Below are positions 37,491 through 46,135 of a DNA stretch of 64,000 bases, piece after piece (positions within the stretch are counted from its first letter, which is position 1; each line of letters opens with the position of its first letter). The translations under genes and the position numbers were made by a program. The notes below the pieces were generated by a model, which was given only the letters and a program-made list of their open reading frames with translations, was not told where the DNA came from and made no database searches. The stretch lies in NCBI RefSeq assembly GCF_017991995.1, contig NZ_JAGOPN010000001.1:1-64000 (forward strand), read 5' to 3'. This stretch comes from Pseudacidovorax sp. (GTDB lineage: Bacteria; Pseudomonadota; Gammaproteobacteria; Burkholderiales; Burkholderiaceae_C).

Positions 37491-38566
37491 TGGCCTTCGG
37501 TACGGTTGCGCGCGCCAGCAAGCGCTTCCAGGCCTTCGATCTGCTTGCCACCCTGGTGGTGGTGATCCGCCACGACGGCACCATCGTCTTCGCCAATTCG
37601 GCCCTGGAGGATGCGCTGGGCACATCGCGTCGCACGCTCGAAGGCGCAGCCCTGGGCAACTTCTTCGTCGATGCCGGGACCTTGCGCACGGCCATCGATG
37701 GCGCCCGCACCAACGACTTCGCCACGTTGCGCTACGAAGCACAGCTGCGCCGTGGTACGCAGGAGCCGCTGCCCGTGCAGGTCACGCTGGCCCAGACGGA
37801 CCGCAAGGCCGAACTGCTGCTGGAGATGTCGCCGCAGGAGCAGCAGGTGCGGCAGGATCGCGAGGTGCGGCTGCTCGACCAGGCCCAGGCCAACAAGGAG
37901 CTGATCCGCAACCTCGCGCACGAGATCAAGAACCCGCTGGGCGGCATCCGCGGCGCGGCGCAACTGCTGCAGATGGAGATCGAGTCGCGCGACCTGATCG
38001 AGTACACGCAGGTCATCATCCATGAAGCCGACCGCCTGCAATCGCTGGTGGATCGCCTCCTGGCCCCGCACCGCAGGCCTCATGTGGTGGGCGACGTCAA
38101 TATCCACGAGGTCTGCGAGCGCGTGCGCTCGGTGCTGCTGGCGGAGTTTCCGCATGACCTGGAGGTCGAGCGCGACTTCGATCCGTCCATTCCCGAGTTC
38201 CGCGGGGATCGCGAACAGCTGATCCAGGCCACGCTCAACATCGCGCACAACGCGGCGCAGGCGCTGGCCGAGCGCCGTGCGGCCGGCGATGCACGCATCA
38301 CCTTCCGCACGCGCATCGCCCGCCAGGTCATCCTCAACAAGCAGTGGTGGCGACTGGCACTGGAATTGCATGTCATCGACAACGGCCCGGGCGTCCCGGA
38401 CTCGATCAAGGACCGCATCTTCTATCCGCTCGTCTCGGGCCGTGAAGGCGGAACCGGATTGGGCCTGACGCTGGCGCAGACCTTCGTGCAACAGCACCAT
38501 GGGGTCATCGAATGCGACAGCGTGCCCGGCCGTACCGACTTCACGATATTGATACCGCTGCCGTAG
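37490..38566 (+). CDS. glnL: Nitrogen regulation sensor kinase NtrB
   Basis: 358 residues, cytoplasmic. An N-terminal PAS domain (about 10-115) is followed by a dimerisation/phosphoacceptor helix with His144 (NLAHEIKNPLGGIRGAAQLLQ) and the ATPase domain: N box NIAHNAAQALAE, G boxes DNGPGVPDSI and GREGGTGLGLTLAQTFV. It phosphorylates NtrC under nitrogen limitation and is controlled by PII. It overlaps the preceding small gene by one base and is followed 24 bases later by ntrC. Confidence 0.97.
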   Translation: MAFGTVARASKRFQAFDLLATLVVVIRHDGTIVFANSALEDALGTSRRTLEGAALGNFFVDAGTLRTAIDGARTNDFATLRYEAQLRRGTQEPLPVQVTLAQTDRKAELLLEMSPQEQQVRQDREVRLLDQAQANKELIRNLAHEIKNPLGGIRGAAQLLQMEIESRDLIEYTQVIIHEADRLQSLVDRLLAPHRRPHVVGDVNIHEVCERVRSVLLAEFPHDLEVERDFDPSIPEFRGDREQLIQATLNIAHNAAQALAERRAAGDARITFRTRIARQVILNKQWWRLALELHVIDNGPGVPDSIKDRIFYPLVSGREGGTGLGLTLAQTFVQQHHGVIECDSVPGRTDFTILIPLP

Positions 38567-38590
38567 CAGGAAAGGACAACAAGGAGCTGC

Positions 38591-40174
38591 ATGAAGCCGA
38601 TCTGGATAGTGGACGACGACCAATCGATACGCTTCGTGCTTGAAAAGGCGCTGTTGCGAGAGGACCTGCCGACGCGCAGCTTCACCAATACCCGCGAAGT
38701 CCTCGCCGCGCTCGAAGCCGCCAACGACGACGAGATGCAGGGACCGCAGGTGCTGGTCAGCGACATCCGCATGCCGGGTGGTTCGGGCCTGGACCTGCTG
38801 GACAAGATCAAGCAGAAGCATCCCGGCCTGCCGGTCATCATCATGACGGCCTTCTCCGACCTGGACAGCGCCGTGTCGGCCTTCCAGGGGGGCGCCTTCG
38901 AGTACCTGCCCAAGCCCTTCGACCTGCCGCGTGCGGTCGAGCTCATCCGCCGCGCGGTGGACGAGAGCCAGCGCGAGGAGGTGGCCGAGGAGCGCATGCA
39001 GGCCACGCCCGAGATGCTCGGCCAGGCGCCTGCGATGCAGGACGTGTTCCGCGCCATCGGCCGCCTGTCGCAGAGCAATGTGACGGTGCTGATCACCGGC
39101 GAATCGGGCTCGGGCAAGGAACTGGTGGCGCGCGCGCTGCACAAGCATTCGCCTCGGTCCAACGGGCCCTTCGTGGCCATCAATACGGCGGCGATCCCCA
39201 AGGACCTGCTGGAGAGCGAGCTCTTCGGCCATGAGCGCGGCGCCTTCACGGGCGCACAGACCATGCGCCGCGGCCGCTTCGAGCAGGCCGACGGCGGCAC
39301 GCTGTTCCTCGACGAAATCGGCGACATGCCCTTCGACCTGCAGACCCGCCTGCTGCGCGTGCTGTCGGACGGGCACTTCTACCGGGTCGGCGGGCACAAC
39401 GCGGTCAAGGCCAATGTGCGCGTGATCGCGGCCACCCACCAGGACCTCGAGCAGCGGGTGAAGCAGGGTGTGTTCCGCGAGGACTTGTTCCACCGCCTCA
39501 ACGTCATCCGCCTGCGGCTGCCGGCCTTGCGCGAGCGCAAGGAGGACGTGCCTTCGCTCACGCGCCACTTCCTGCAGCAAAGTGCCAAGCAACTGGGCGT
39601 GGAGCCCAAGCGCATCTCCGATGCGGCCCTGTCGCAGCTGTCGGCCTTCAACTTCCCGGGCAACGTGCGGCAGCTGGAAAACATCTGCCACTGGCTCACG
39701 GTGATGGCGCCAGCCCAGTTGATCGAGCCGAAGGACCTGCCGCCCGAGGTGCTGTCGAACGCGGCGTCGGAGGCGGGCCTCGGCACAGGCGCGCCGCTCC
39801 AGGCGGGCGTGCCGTCCGTCACGACGCCGGTGGAGACGGCCGCCTTCGAGCCTGCCGCTGGCGCTGCCGCGGCAATGCCGGTGTCCATGCCAATGGTCGC
39901 AGCGGCTCCAGCGGCGACGCCCATGGCGACGGTGGCCGCGGCTGCGACGGCCAGTTGGGAGCAGGGGCTCGACGCGGAAGCGCAGGCGATGCTGGCGGCC
40001 GGTCAGCCGGACGTCTGGGATGCCCTCTCGCGGCGCTTCGAATCGCATCTCATCCTGACCGCACTGTCCTTCACGCGTGGCCGCCGCATCGAGGCGGCGC
40101 AGAAGCTCGGCATCGGCCGCAACACCATCACGCGAAAGATCGCCGAACTCGGACTGGATCAGGACGACGCCTGA
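38591..40174 (+). CDS. glnG: Nitrogen regulation response regulator NtrC
   Basis: 527 residues. The receiver domain has phospho-acceptor Asp58 (VLVSDIRMPGGSG). The sigma-54 activator AAA+ domain has Walker A GESGSGKE, the GAFTGA loop that contacts sigma-54, Walker B GGTLFLDEIGDM and the arginine-finger region. The C-terminal Fis-type helix-turn-helix is RRIEAAQKLGIGRNTITRKIAELGL. Between the last two is an unusual Ala/Pro/Val/Thr-rich linker (about 395-455). It activates sigma-54 promoters such as the one at 35341. Confidence 0.98.
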   Translation: MKPIWIVDDDQSIRFVLEKALLREDLPTRSFTNTREVLAALEAANDDEMQGPQVLVSDIRMPGGSGLDLLDKIKQKHPGLPVIIMTAFSDLDSAVSAFQGGAFEYLPKPFDLPRAVELIRRAVDESQREEVAEERMQATPEMLGQAPAMQDVFRAIGRLSQSNVTVLITGESGSGKELVARALHKHSPRSNGPFVAINTAAIPKDLLESELFGHERGAFTGAQTMRRGRFEQADGGTLFLDEIGDMPFDLQTRLLRVLSDGHFYRVGGHNAVKANVRVIAATHQDLEQRVKQGVFREDLFHRLNVIRLRLPALRERKEDVPSLTRHFLQQSAKQLGVEPKRISDAALSQLSAFNFPGNVRQLENICHWLTVMAPAQLIEPKDLPPEVLSNAASEAGLGTGAPLQAGVPSVTTPVETAAFEPAAGAAAAMPVSMPMVAAAPAATPMATVAAAATASWEQGLDAEAQAMLAAGQPDVWDALSRRFESHLILTALSFTRGRRIEAAQKLGIGRNTITRKIAELGLDQDDA

Positions 40175-40207
40175 TCGCGTCCGGCACTGCCGGCCCGCGG
40201 TACAAGC

Positions 40208-40987
40208 TCAGCCGCCCAACTCCATCACCACGGGGGCATGGTCGCTGGGCTTCTCCCATTTGCGCGGCACACGGTCGATGGTGCATGAACGCACCTCGGG
40301 AACCAGCGGCTCGCTGACCAGAATGTGGTCGATGCGCAGGCCACGGTTCTTCTGGTAGCCGAGCATGCGGTAGTCCCACCACGAGAAGCTTTTCTCGGGC
40401 TGCTCGAACAGGCGGAAGCCGTCGACCAGGCCCAGTTGCAGCAGCGCCTGGAAATGCTGACGCTCTTCGGTCGTGTGGTGGATCGTCTCCTTGAGGCCCA
40501 CCGGGTCGTAGCTGTCACGGTCCTCCGGCGTGATGTTGAAGTCGCCCAGGAGCACCAGCCGCGGATGTGCGGCCATCTCGGCGCGCAGCCAGTCGCGCAG
40601 TGCGTCCAGCCAGCGCATCTTGTAGGCGAACTTGTCGGAGCCCGGCGCCTGGCCGTTGACGAAGTAGCCGTTGACCACGCGCAGCGGGCCGGTGGGCGTG
40701 TCGACGGTCGCGCTGATCACGCGCGAATGCTCGTCCTCGAAGCCGCCGATGTTGCGCTGGACCTCGCGCAGCGGCGACAGGCTCAGCAGCGCGACGCCGT
40801 TGTAGGTCTTCTGGCCGAAGCTCGCGGCCTCGTAGCCGGCGGACTTGAGCACCTCCAGCGGAAACTTGTCGTCGGTCATCTTGAGCTCCTGCAGGCACAG
40901 GAGATCGACGGGGTTGGCGATCAGCCAATCCAGCACATGCTGCAGGCGGGCCGTGAGAGAGTTGACGTTCCAGGTGGCGATTTTCAT
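40208..40987 (-). CDS. xthA: Exodeoxyribonuclease III
   Basis: 259 residues of the exonuclease III/AP endonuclease family: ATWNVNSLTARLQHVLDWL, LCLQELKMTDDKFP (catalytic Glu), VNGYFVNG, LLGDFNITPEDRD, RIDHILVSEPL and SDHAPVVMEL. It acts in base-excision repair of abasic DNA. ATG 40987 (MKIATWNVNS) is the conserved start; the longer upstream reading adds unrelated residues. It converges with ntrC, and no terminator hairpin is visible in the 33-base gap. Confidence 0.96.
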   Translation of the reverse strand: MKIATWNVNSLTARLQHVLDWLIANPVDLLCLQELKMTDDKFPLEVLKSAGYEAASFGQKTYNGVALLSLSPLREVQRNIGGFEDEHSRVISATVDTPTGPLRVVNGYFVNGQAPGSDKFAYKMRWLDALRDWLRAEMAAHPRLVLLGDFNITPEDRDSYDPVGLKETIHHTTEERQHFQALLQLGLVDGFRLFEQPEKSFSWWDYRMLGYQKNRGLRIDHILVSEPLVPEVRSCTIDRVPRKWEKPSDHAPVVMELGG

Positions 40988-41132
40988 GAGGTGACGTTGA
41001 TCCCAGTCGGTCAACGGGTTGAGGTGGCGGGGGAGCACGGGCCAGCGGCGAGCCGAGTAAGGCGTCCGTGGCGTGCCGGCCCGCCATCCTATCGGCAGGT
41101 GTGCCGGTCGTGCGGCAGCGGGGGCCTCCAGG

Positions 41133-41456
41133 TCACGGCGGATCGCTTTCCCACGGGAAGAGCTTGGAGCGCAGGGCCTGGACGGCCTCCGGGGTATGGG
41201 GCGACGCGGCGTCCTGGAGGGAGCGCACGTAGGCCCGCAGATGTTCCCTGGCGCCATCCGGCAGCGATCGCCCCGTCTCGGACTTTTCCAGGTGGCCGTT
41301 CAGGTAGTGGTCGAGCAGGAACTGGCAGTCTTCGTGCCGGGGGTGGGTGGAAATGATGGCCATGAGGGCGAAGAGCAGGCCCCGTCGTTCAAGTCGCATC
41401 GTCAGTACTTCGTTGCGCAGCGTGTTGAGCTTGGCTGCGAGTTCGTCATTGGTCAT
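41133..41456 (-). CDS. Hypothetical protein
   Basis: 107 residues, starting ATG 41456 with no clear Shine-Dalgarno sequence. The composition is normal for coding (MTNDELAAKLNTLRNEVLTMRLERRGLLFALMAIISTHPRHEDCQFLLDHYL...), mostly helical, with one Cys and a Pro-rich C-terminus. No family recognised. It lies alone between exoIII and an intergenic stretch, with 145 bases to the exoIII start. Confidence 0.55.
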   Translation of the reverse strand: MTNDELAAKLNTLRNEVLTMRLERRGLLFALMAIISTHPRHEDCQFLLDHYLNGHLEKSETGRSLPDGAREHLRAYVRSLQDAASPHTPEAVQALRSKLFPWESDPP

Positions 41457-41760
41457 GCCTTGGCCGTTGCCTCGGAGTTACGGGGCGGCCATTCTTTCGG
41501 GCAGTTCTTGCCCCACGCACCACGGGCGTTTCAACAGGCGGGGCAGGGCGTCTGCAGGAGTGGCTCAGCGCGTGGTGGCGCCATGCCTTCGGGTTGCGGC
41601 GGTGCGAGGAATCAATACGCCGGCGCGGATTCGCGAGTGAGTACCGGTGCCTCACCGCGAACGATCCTGGACGGCTGTGCGTGCCGGGTCGTGTCTGGCA
41701 GCGCAGGAGGCCTGGCGGGGCGACTGTCAGGGCAGCCTGCGCACTCTGGCGCGAGGCGGA
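41457..41760. other. Stretch without a recognisable gene
   Basis: No reading frame looks coding on either strand: the frames present are Arg-rich GC shadows. No repeat, hairpin with T tract or tRNA-like structure was found here. It separates two unrecognised small genes. Confidence 0.5.
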
Positions 41761-41961
41761 TCAGACTTGGCGTTTGCGGGCGGAGCGCTCGCGCAGACGT
41801 CCGAACGCGGCGTTTCGCAACTTCAGCAGATAGTTGCGCTTGGCACCCTCGGACATCTTGGATTGGAAAAGGTGCCGGAGATCGCCTCCTCCGGATTCCG
41901 TGGATCCCCCGCGCGGATCCGAACCCCCATCACCCGCGCCGCTGTTTGACCTGCTGTCCAT
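41761..41961 (-). CDS. Small basic hypothetical protein near tRNA-Ser
   Basis: 66 residues from ATG 41961, preceded by AAGGAG, eight bases away on the minus strand. Residues 1-27 are Gly/Ser/Asp-rich (MDSRSNSGAGDGGSDPRGGS...) and probably disordered. Residues 28-66 are strongly basic (LFQSKMSEGAKRNYLLKLRN... ERSARKRQV), possibly nucleic-acid-binding. No family recognised. Its upstream region (about 41985-42110) is AT-rich compared with the rest of the window, fitting a promoter or a locally acquired segment. Confidence 0.5.
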   Translation of the reverse strand: MDSRSNSGAGDGGSDPRGGSTESGGGDLRHLFQSKMSEGAKRNYLLKLRNAAFGRLRERSARKRQV

Positions 41962-42105
41962 GCTGTTGCGCTCCTTACGTGCTGTTTCGCGATTGTGAAC
42001 TCGCCCTCGTTGCGCTGTAAACAAAAGTGTGCGCAAAAATTAAGACAGTCGACAATTGCGCAAAAGTGGAGCATCTCTGGGGAGCAGATGGCAGCGCTGC
42101 AGACA

Positions 42106-42137
42106 TAAAAAAAACCCGTTGCGCATGCAACGGGTTT
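42106..42137 (-). terminator. Terminator of tRNA-Ser
   Basis: An 11-bp stem (42112-42122 with 42127-42137) with a 4-base loop. On the minus strand it is followed by about eight T (complement of 42107-42114). Confidence 0.92.
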
Positions 42138-42143
42138 CGTATT

Positions 42144-42234
42144 TGGCGGAGCAGGCGGGATTCGAACCCGCGGTGGGCTATTAACCCACACACGCTTTCC
42201 AGGCGTGCGACTTAAACCACTCATCCACCGCTCC
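42144..42234 (-). tRNA. tRNA-Ser (anticodon GGA)
   Basis: 91 bases with encoded CCA and a long variable arm, typical of class II serine tRNA. The anticodon loop is CTGGAAA with anticodon GGA, reading UCC/UCU. The acceptor pairs GGAGCGG with CTGCTCC (one G-U pair). The T-loop is TTCGAAT. A TAGAAT element on the minus strand (42252-42247) may be its promoter. Confidence 0.95.
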
Positions 42235-42249
42235 GTGGAGCCCATGATT

Positions 42250-43176
42250 CTAACCCGGATTTGAGCCGCTGCGGCCCGCGCGAACCATCTGCATCGCCGA
42301 GGCGATCAATCCGGCGGTGTCGGTCATGTTGCTGGGCACGATCAGGGTGGTCTTGGCGTCCGCCGCGACCTTGCTGTAGGCATCGACGGCGCGCTCGGCG
42401 ACCTTCAGCTGCACGGCTTGATCGCCCCCTGGCTGCCGGATGGCGGCCGCGATGCGCTCGATCGCGAGCGCCGTGGCCTCGGCCACTGCGGTGATGGAGG
42501 CGGCCTCGCCCTGTGCGTTGTTGATGGCCGCCTGCTTCTCGCCCTCGGAGCGGGCGATGTAGGCCTCGCGTTCGCCAGTGGCGATGTTGATCTGCTCCTG
42601 GCGCCGGCCCTCGGAGGCGGCAATCAGCGCCCGCTTCTCGCGCTCTGCCGTGATCTGCGCCTGCATGGCGCGCAGGATCTCGGCGGGCGGCGTCAGGTCC
42701 TTGATCTCATAGCGCAGCACCTTCACGCCCCAGTTGAGCGCGGCCTCGTCGATGGCGGCCACGACCTGGGCGTTGATGATGTCGCGCTCCTCGAAGGTCT
42801 TGTCCAGTTCCAGCTTGCCGATCACGCTGCGCAGCGAGGTCTGCGCCAGCTGGGTGACGGCCACGATGTAGTTGGAGGAGCCGTAGCTCGCCCGCATCGG
42901 ATCGGTCACCTGGAAGTAGAGGATGCCGTCCACCTGCAGCTGCGTGTTGTCACGCGTGATGCAGATCTGGCTGGGCACATCGAGCGGGATCTCCTTCAGG
43001 CTGTGCTTGTAGGCCACGCGGTCGATGAAGGGGATGAGGAAGTTGGGCCCCGGCGTCATCGTGCTGTGGTACTTGCCCAGCCGTTCACGGACCCAGGCGT
43101 TCTGCTGGGGCACGAACTTGATGGACTGCCAGATGAAGATGACGGCGATGACCAGGATGACGAGGGCGATTTCCAT
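42250..43176 (-). CDS. qmcA: SPFH-domain membrane protein (QmcA/stomatin-like)
   Basis: 308 residues. The N-terminal membrane helix (MEIALVILVIAVIFIWQSI) is followed by the SPFH domain (VPQQNAWVRERLGKYHSTMTPGPNFLIPFIDRV ...) and a long coiled coil (QITAEREKRALIAASEGRRQEQINIATGEREAYIARSEGEKQAAINNAQGEA...), as in QmcA. It forms large membrane assemblies that influence protease access. The NfeD partner gene lies directly upstream (57 bases), the usual pairing. It stops 15 bases before the tRNA-Ser gene. Confidence 0.94.
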   Translation of the reverse strand: MEIALVILVIAVIFIWQSIKFVPQQNAWVRERLGKYHSTMTPGPNFLIPFIDRVAYKHSLKEIPLDVPSQICITRDNTQLQVDGILYFQVTDPMRASYGSSNYIVAVTQLAQTSLRSVIGKLELDKTFEERDIINAQVVAAIDEAALNWGVKVLRYEIKDLTPPAEILRAMQAQITAEREKRALIAASEGRRQEQINIATGEREAYIARSEGEKQAAINNAQGEAASITAVAEATALAIERIAAAIRQPGGDQAVQLKVAERAVDAYSKVAADAKTTLIVPSNMTDTAGLIASAMQMVRAGRSGSNPG

Positions 43177-43233
43177 GGCAGTTCGATGAAGTGAGATTGA
43201 AAGGTTCCGCGAGCTCGGCGCAGTCCCGAATGA

Positions 43234-43659
43234 TCAGAGAGGCTCCAGCACAAGACGGTTGCCCTGCAACTCGACGACGCGGTGCGCTCCCGGCTGGCCG
43301 CGGCCGCTAGCGCGGAGCACGGCCGTCCATTGCGCACCCCGGTGACGCACGAGCGCCGTGCCATCCGCGAGCCAGGCGTCGACGTGCACGCGTTCGCCGA
43401 TGTCGAGGTTCATGTCGGGGCTGGCCTGCGGCGGCGGTCCAGCGGGGCGCGCGCGCTGCTTGAGATACCAGGCGCCCACCGTGCCCACGCCGACCACGGC
43501 GGCCACGACCAGTTGGACGGGCAGCGCGGCACCCAGATGCGCTGCGACGGCCGCGGCCGCGAAGGCTACGGCCGTCAGCAGAAGGTAGATGGTGCCGGAG
43601 ACCAGTTCCAGCGCGACGGCTGCACCGGCCAGCAGCCACCAGAGCGTCGATTGAGCCAT
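43234..43659 (-). CDS. NfeD family membrane protein
   Basis: 141 residues. The N-terminal hydrophobic half contains two or three membrane helices (LWWLLAGAAVALELVSGTIYLLLTAVAFAAAAVAAHLGAALPVQLVVAAVVG). The C-terminal OB-fold-like domain (NLDIGERVHVDAWLADGTALVRHRGAQWTAVL...) is of the NfeD/YbbK type. It works with the SPFH protein encoded next to it. ATG 43659 (MAQSTLWW) is preferred over a longer reading at 43701. Confidence 0.92.
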   Translation of the reverse strand: MAQSTLWWLLAGAAVALELVSGTIYLLLTAVAFAAAAVAAHLGAALPVQLVVAAVVGVGTVGAWYLKQRARPAGPPPQASPDMNLDIGERVHVDAWLADGTALVRHRGAQWTAVLRASGRGQPGAHRVVELQGNRLVLEPL

Positions 43660-43794
43660 GGACGAGTTCCTACAGCAAAGAGGTGGCGGGAAGCCCCACA
43701 TTCTGGGGCACGTCGCATGACGCGGCCGTCATCTGGATTCCTTACACTTCGCGCCTTCTTTGCGCACCCCCCAAAAGCCGGAGCCCGACAGCCC

Positions 43795-46089
43795 ATGAAA
43801 TTCCGCTTTCCCATCGTCATCATCGACGAGGACTTCCGCTCCGAGAACACCTCCGGACTGGGCATCCGCGCCCTGGCCCAGGCCATCGAAAGCGAGGGCT
43901 TCGAGGTGCTGGGCGTGACCAGCTACGGAGACCTGTCGCAGTTCGCGCAGCAGCAGAGCCGGGCGAGCGCCTTCATCCTGTCGATCGACGACGAGGAATT
44001 CACCATCGGCCCAGACCTCGACCCGGCCGTGCTGAACCTTCGCACCTTCATCGGCGAGGTGCGACGCAAGAACACCGACGTGCCGATCTACATCTACGGC
44101 GAGACCAAGACCAGCCGGCACCTGCCCAACGACATCCTGCGCGAACTGCATGGCTTCATCCACATGTTCGAGGACACGCCGGAGTTCGTGGCCAAGCACA
44201 TCATCCGCGAGGCCAAGAGCTACCTCGAGACGGTGCAGCCGCCGTTCTTCAAGGCACTGATCGACTACGCGGAAGATGGCTCCTATTCGTGGCACTGCCC
44301 GGGCCACTCTGGTGGCGTGGCCTTCCTCAAGAGCCCCGTCGGCCAGATGTTCCATCAGTTCTTCGGCGAGAACATGCTGCGTGCGGACGTCTGCAATGCG
44401 GTGGAGGAACTGGGCCAGCTGCTGGACCACACCGGTCCGGTGGCCGCCAGCGAGCGCAATGCGGCACGCATCTTCAACGCCGACCATTGCTTCTTCGTCA
44501 CCAACGGCACGTCCACGTCCAACAAGATGGTGTGGCACCACACGGTGGCGCCCGGCGATGTGGTGGTGGTGGACCGCAACTGCCACAAGTCGATCCTGCA
44601 CGCGATCATCATGACCGGCGCCATCCCGGTGTTCATGAAGCCCACGCGCAACCACTACGGCATCATCGGCCCGATCCCCAAGAGCGAGTTCGAGCCCGAG
44701 GCCATCAAGGCCAAGATCCGCGCCAACCCGCTGCTCAAGGACGTCGACGCCGACACCGTCAAGCCGCGCGTGCTGACGCTCACGCAGTCCACCTACGACG
44801 GCGTGATCTACAACACCGAGACCATCAAGACGATGCTCGACGGCTACGTCGACACGCTGCACTTCGACGAGGCCTGGCTGCCGCATGCGGCCTTCCATCC
44901 CTTCTACGGGCCGTACCACGCCATGGGCAAGCGCCGTGCGCGGCCCAAGGAATCGCTGGTGTTCGCCACCCAGTCCACGCACAAGCTGCTGGCCGGCATC
45001 AGCCAGGCCAGCCATGTGCTGGTGCAGGACTCGCAGAACCGCCAGCTGGACCGGGACCTCTTCAACGAGGCCTACCTGATGCATTCGTCCACCAGCCCGC
45101 AGTACGCCATCATCGCCAGTTGCGACGTGGCGGCCGCCATGATGGAGCCGCCCGGCGGCACCGCGCTGGTGGAAGAGAGCATCCTCGAGGCCCTGGACTT
45201 CCGTCGCGCCATGCGCAAGGTGGAGGAGGAGTTCGGCAAGGACGAATGGTGGTTCAAGGTCTGGGGCCCGGAGCACCTGGTCGAGGAAGGCATCGGTCGC
45301 GCCGACGACTGGATCATCAAGGGCGAGACCCGCGCCGGCAACGGCGGCAAGAAGAACGGCGCGCGCAACTGGCACGGCTTCGGCAAGTTGGCCGACGGCT
45401 TCAACATGCTCGACCCGATCAAGTCGACCATCGTGACGCCCGGCCTGGACCTCGACGGCAAGTTCGCGCCCACCGGCATCCCGGCGAGCATCGTCACCAA
45501 GTTCCTGGCCGAGCATGGTGTGATCGTGGAGAAGACGGGCCTGTACAGCTTCTTCATCATGTTCACCATCGGCATCACCAAGGGCCGCTGGAACACGCTG
45601 CTGACGGCGCTGCAGCAGTTCAAGGACGACTATGCCCGCAACCAGCCCATGTGGCGCATCCTGCCGGAGTTCTGCCAGCAGCATCCCATCTACGAGCGCA
45701 TGGGCCTGCGCGACCTGTGCCAGCGCGTGCACGAGCTGTATGCCAAGTACGGCATCGCCCGGCTGACCACCGAGATGTACCTGTCGGACCTGGAGCCGGC
45801 TATGAAGCCCAGCGAGGCCTTCGCCCACATCGCGCACCGCAAGACCGAGCGCGTGGAGATCGACCACCTCGAAGGCCGCATCACCACCAGCCTGATCACG
45901 CCGTATCCGCCCGGCATTCCGCTGCTGATCCCGGGCGAGGTCTTCAACAAGAAGATCGTGGACTACCTGAAGTTCGCGCGCCAGTTCAACCTGGAGTGCC
46001 CGGGGTTCGAGACCGACATCCACGGCCTGGTGGCCCGCGTGGACGAGAAGGGCAAGAAGCGCTACTACGCGGATTGCGTCAAGCGCTGA
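43795..46089 (+). CDS. Arginine/lysine/ornithine decarboxylase (PLP, fold type I with receiver-like wing)
   Basis: 764 residues. The N-terminal wing domain is response-regulator-like (IVIIDEDFRSENTSGLGIRALAQAIE...). The PLP domain has HCPGHSGG, FVTNGTSTSN, HFDEAWLPHAAFHPFYG and the Schiff-base Lys397 in ATQSTHKLLAG. The C-terminal domain is of the large inducible/biosynthetic group II decarboxylases (AdiA, CadA/LdcC, SpeC family). The amino acid cannot be fixed by eye. It makes a diamine (agmatine, cadaverine or putrescine) and consumes a proton. Start ATG 43795; divergent from nfeD. Confidence 0.93.
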   Translation: MKFRFPIVIIDEDFRSENTSGLGIRALAQAIESEGFEVLGVTSYGDLSQFAQQQSRASAFILSIDDEEFTIGPDLDPAVLNLRTFIGEVRRKNTDVPIYIYGETKTSRHLPNDILRELHGFIHMFEDTPEFVAKHIIREAKSYLETVQPPFFKALIDYAEDGSYSWHCPGHSGGVAFLKSPVGQMFHQFFGENMLRADVCNAVEELGQLLDHTGPVAASERNAARIFNADHCFFVTNGTSTSNKMVWHHTVAPGDVVVVDRNCHKSILHAIIMTGAIPVFMKPTRNHYGIIGPIPKSEFEPEAIKAKIRANPLLKDVDADTVKPRVLTLTQSTYDGVIYNTETIKTMLDGYVDTLHFDEAWLPHAAFHPFYGPYHAMGKRRARPKESLVFATQSTHKLLAGISQASHVLVQDSQNRQLDRDLFNEAYLMHSSTSPQYAIIASCDVAAAMMEPPGGTALVEESILEALDFRRAMRKVEEEFGKDEWWFKVWGPEHLVEEGIGRADDWIIKGETRAGNGGKKNGARNWHGFGKLADGFNMLDPIKSTIVTPGLDLDGKFAPTGIPASIVTKFLAEHGVIVEKTGLYSFFIMFTIGITKGRWNTLLTALQQFKDDYARNQPMWRILPEFCQQHPIYERMGLRDLCQRVHELYAKYGIARLTTEMYLSDLEPAMKPSEAFAHIAHRKTERVEIDHLEGRITTSLITPYPPGIPLLIPGEVFNKKIVDYLKFARQFNLECPGFETDIHGLVARVDEKGKKRYYADCVKR

Positions 46090-46135
46090 CCCTGTGCTCG
46101 ACGGGGCGCCGCCTTTTGTGCGCTGCGCGCCCGTG

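Noticed and set aside
37379-40048. 889-codon antisense frame over ntrB and ntrC
   Set aside because: Shadow frame of two conserved nitrogen regulators, rich in His/Arg/Gln.
41457-42143. Attachment site or integrase at tRNA-Ser
   Set aside because: No copy of the tRNA 3' end was found nearby and no integrase-like protein is encoded, so an integrated island is not supported.
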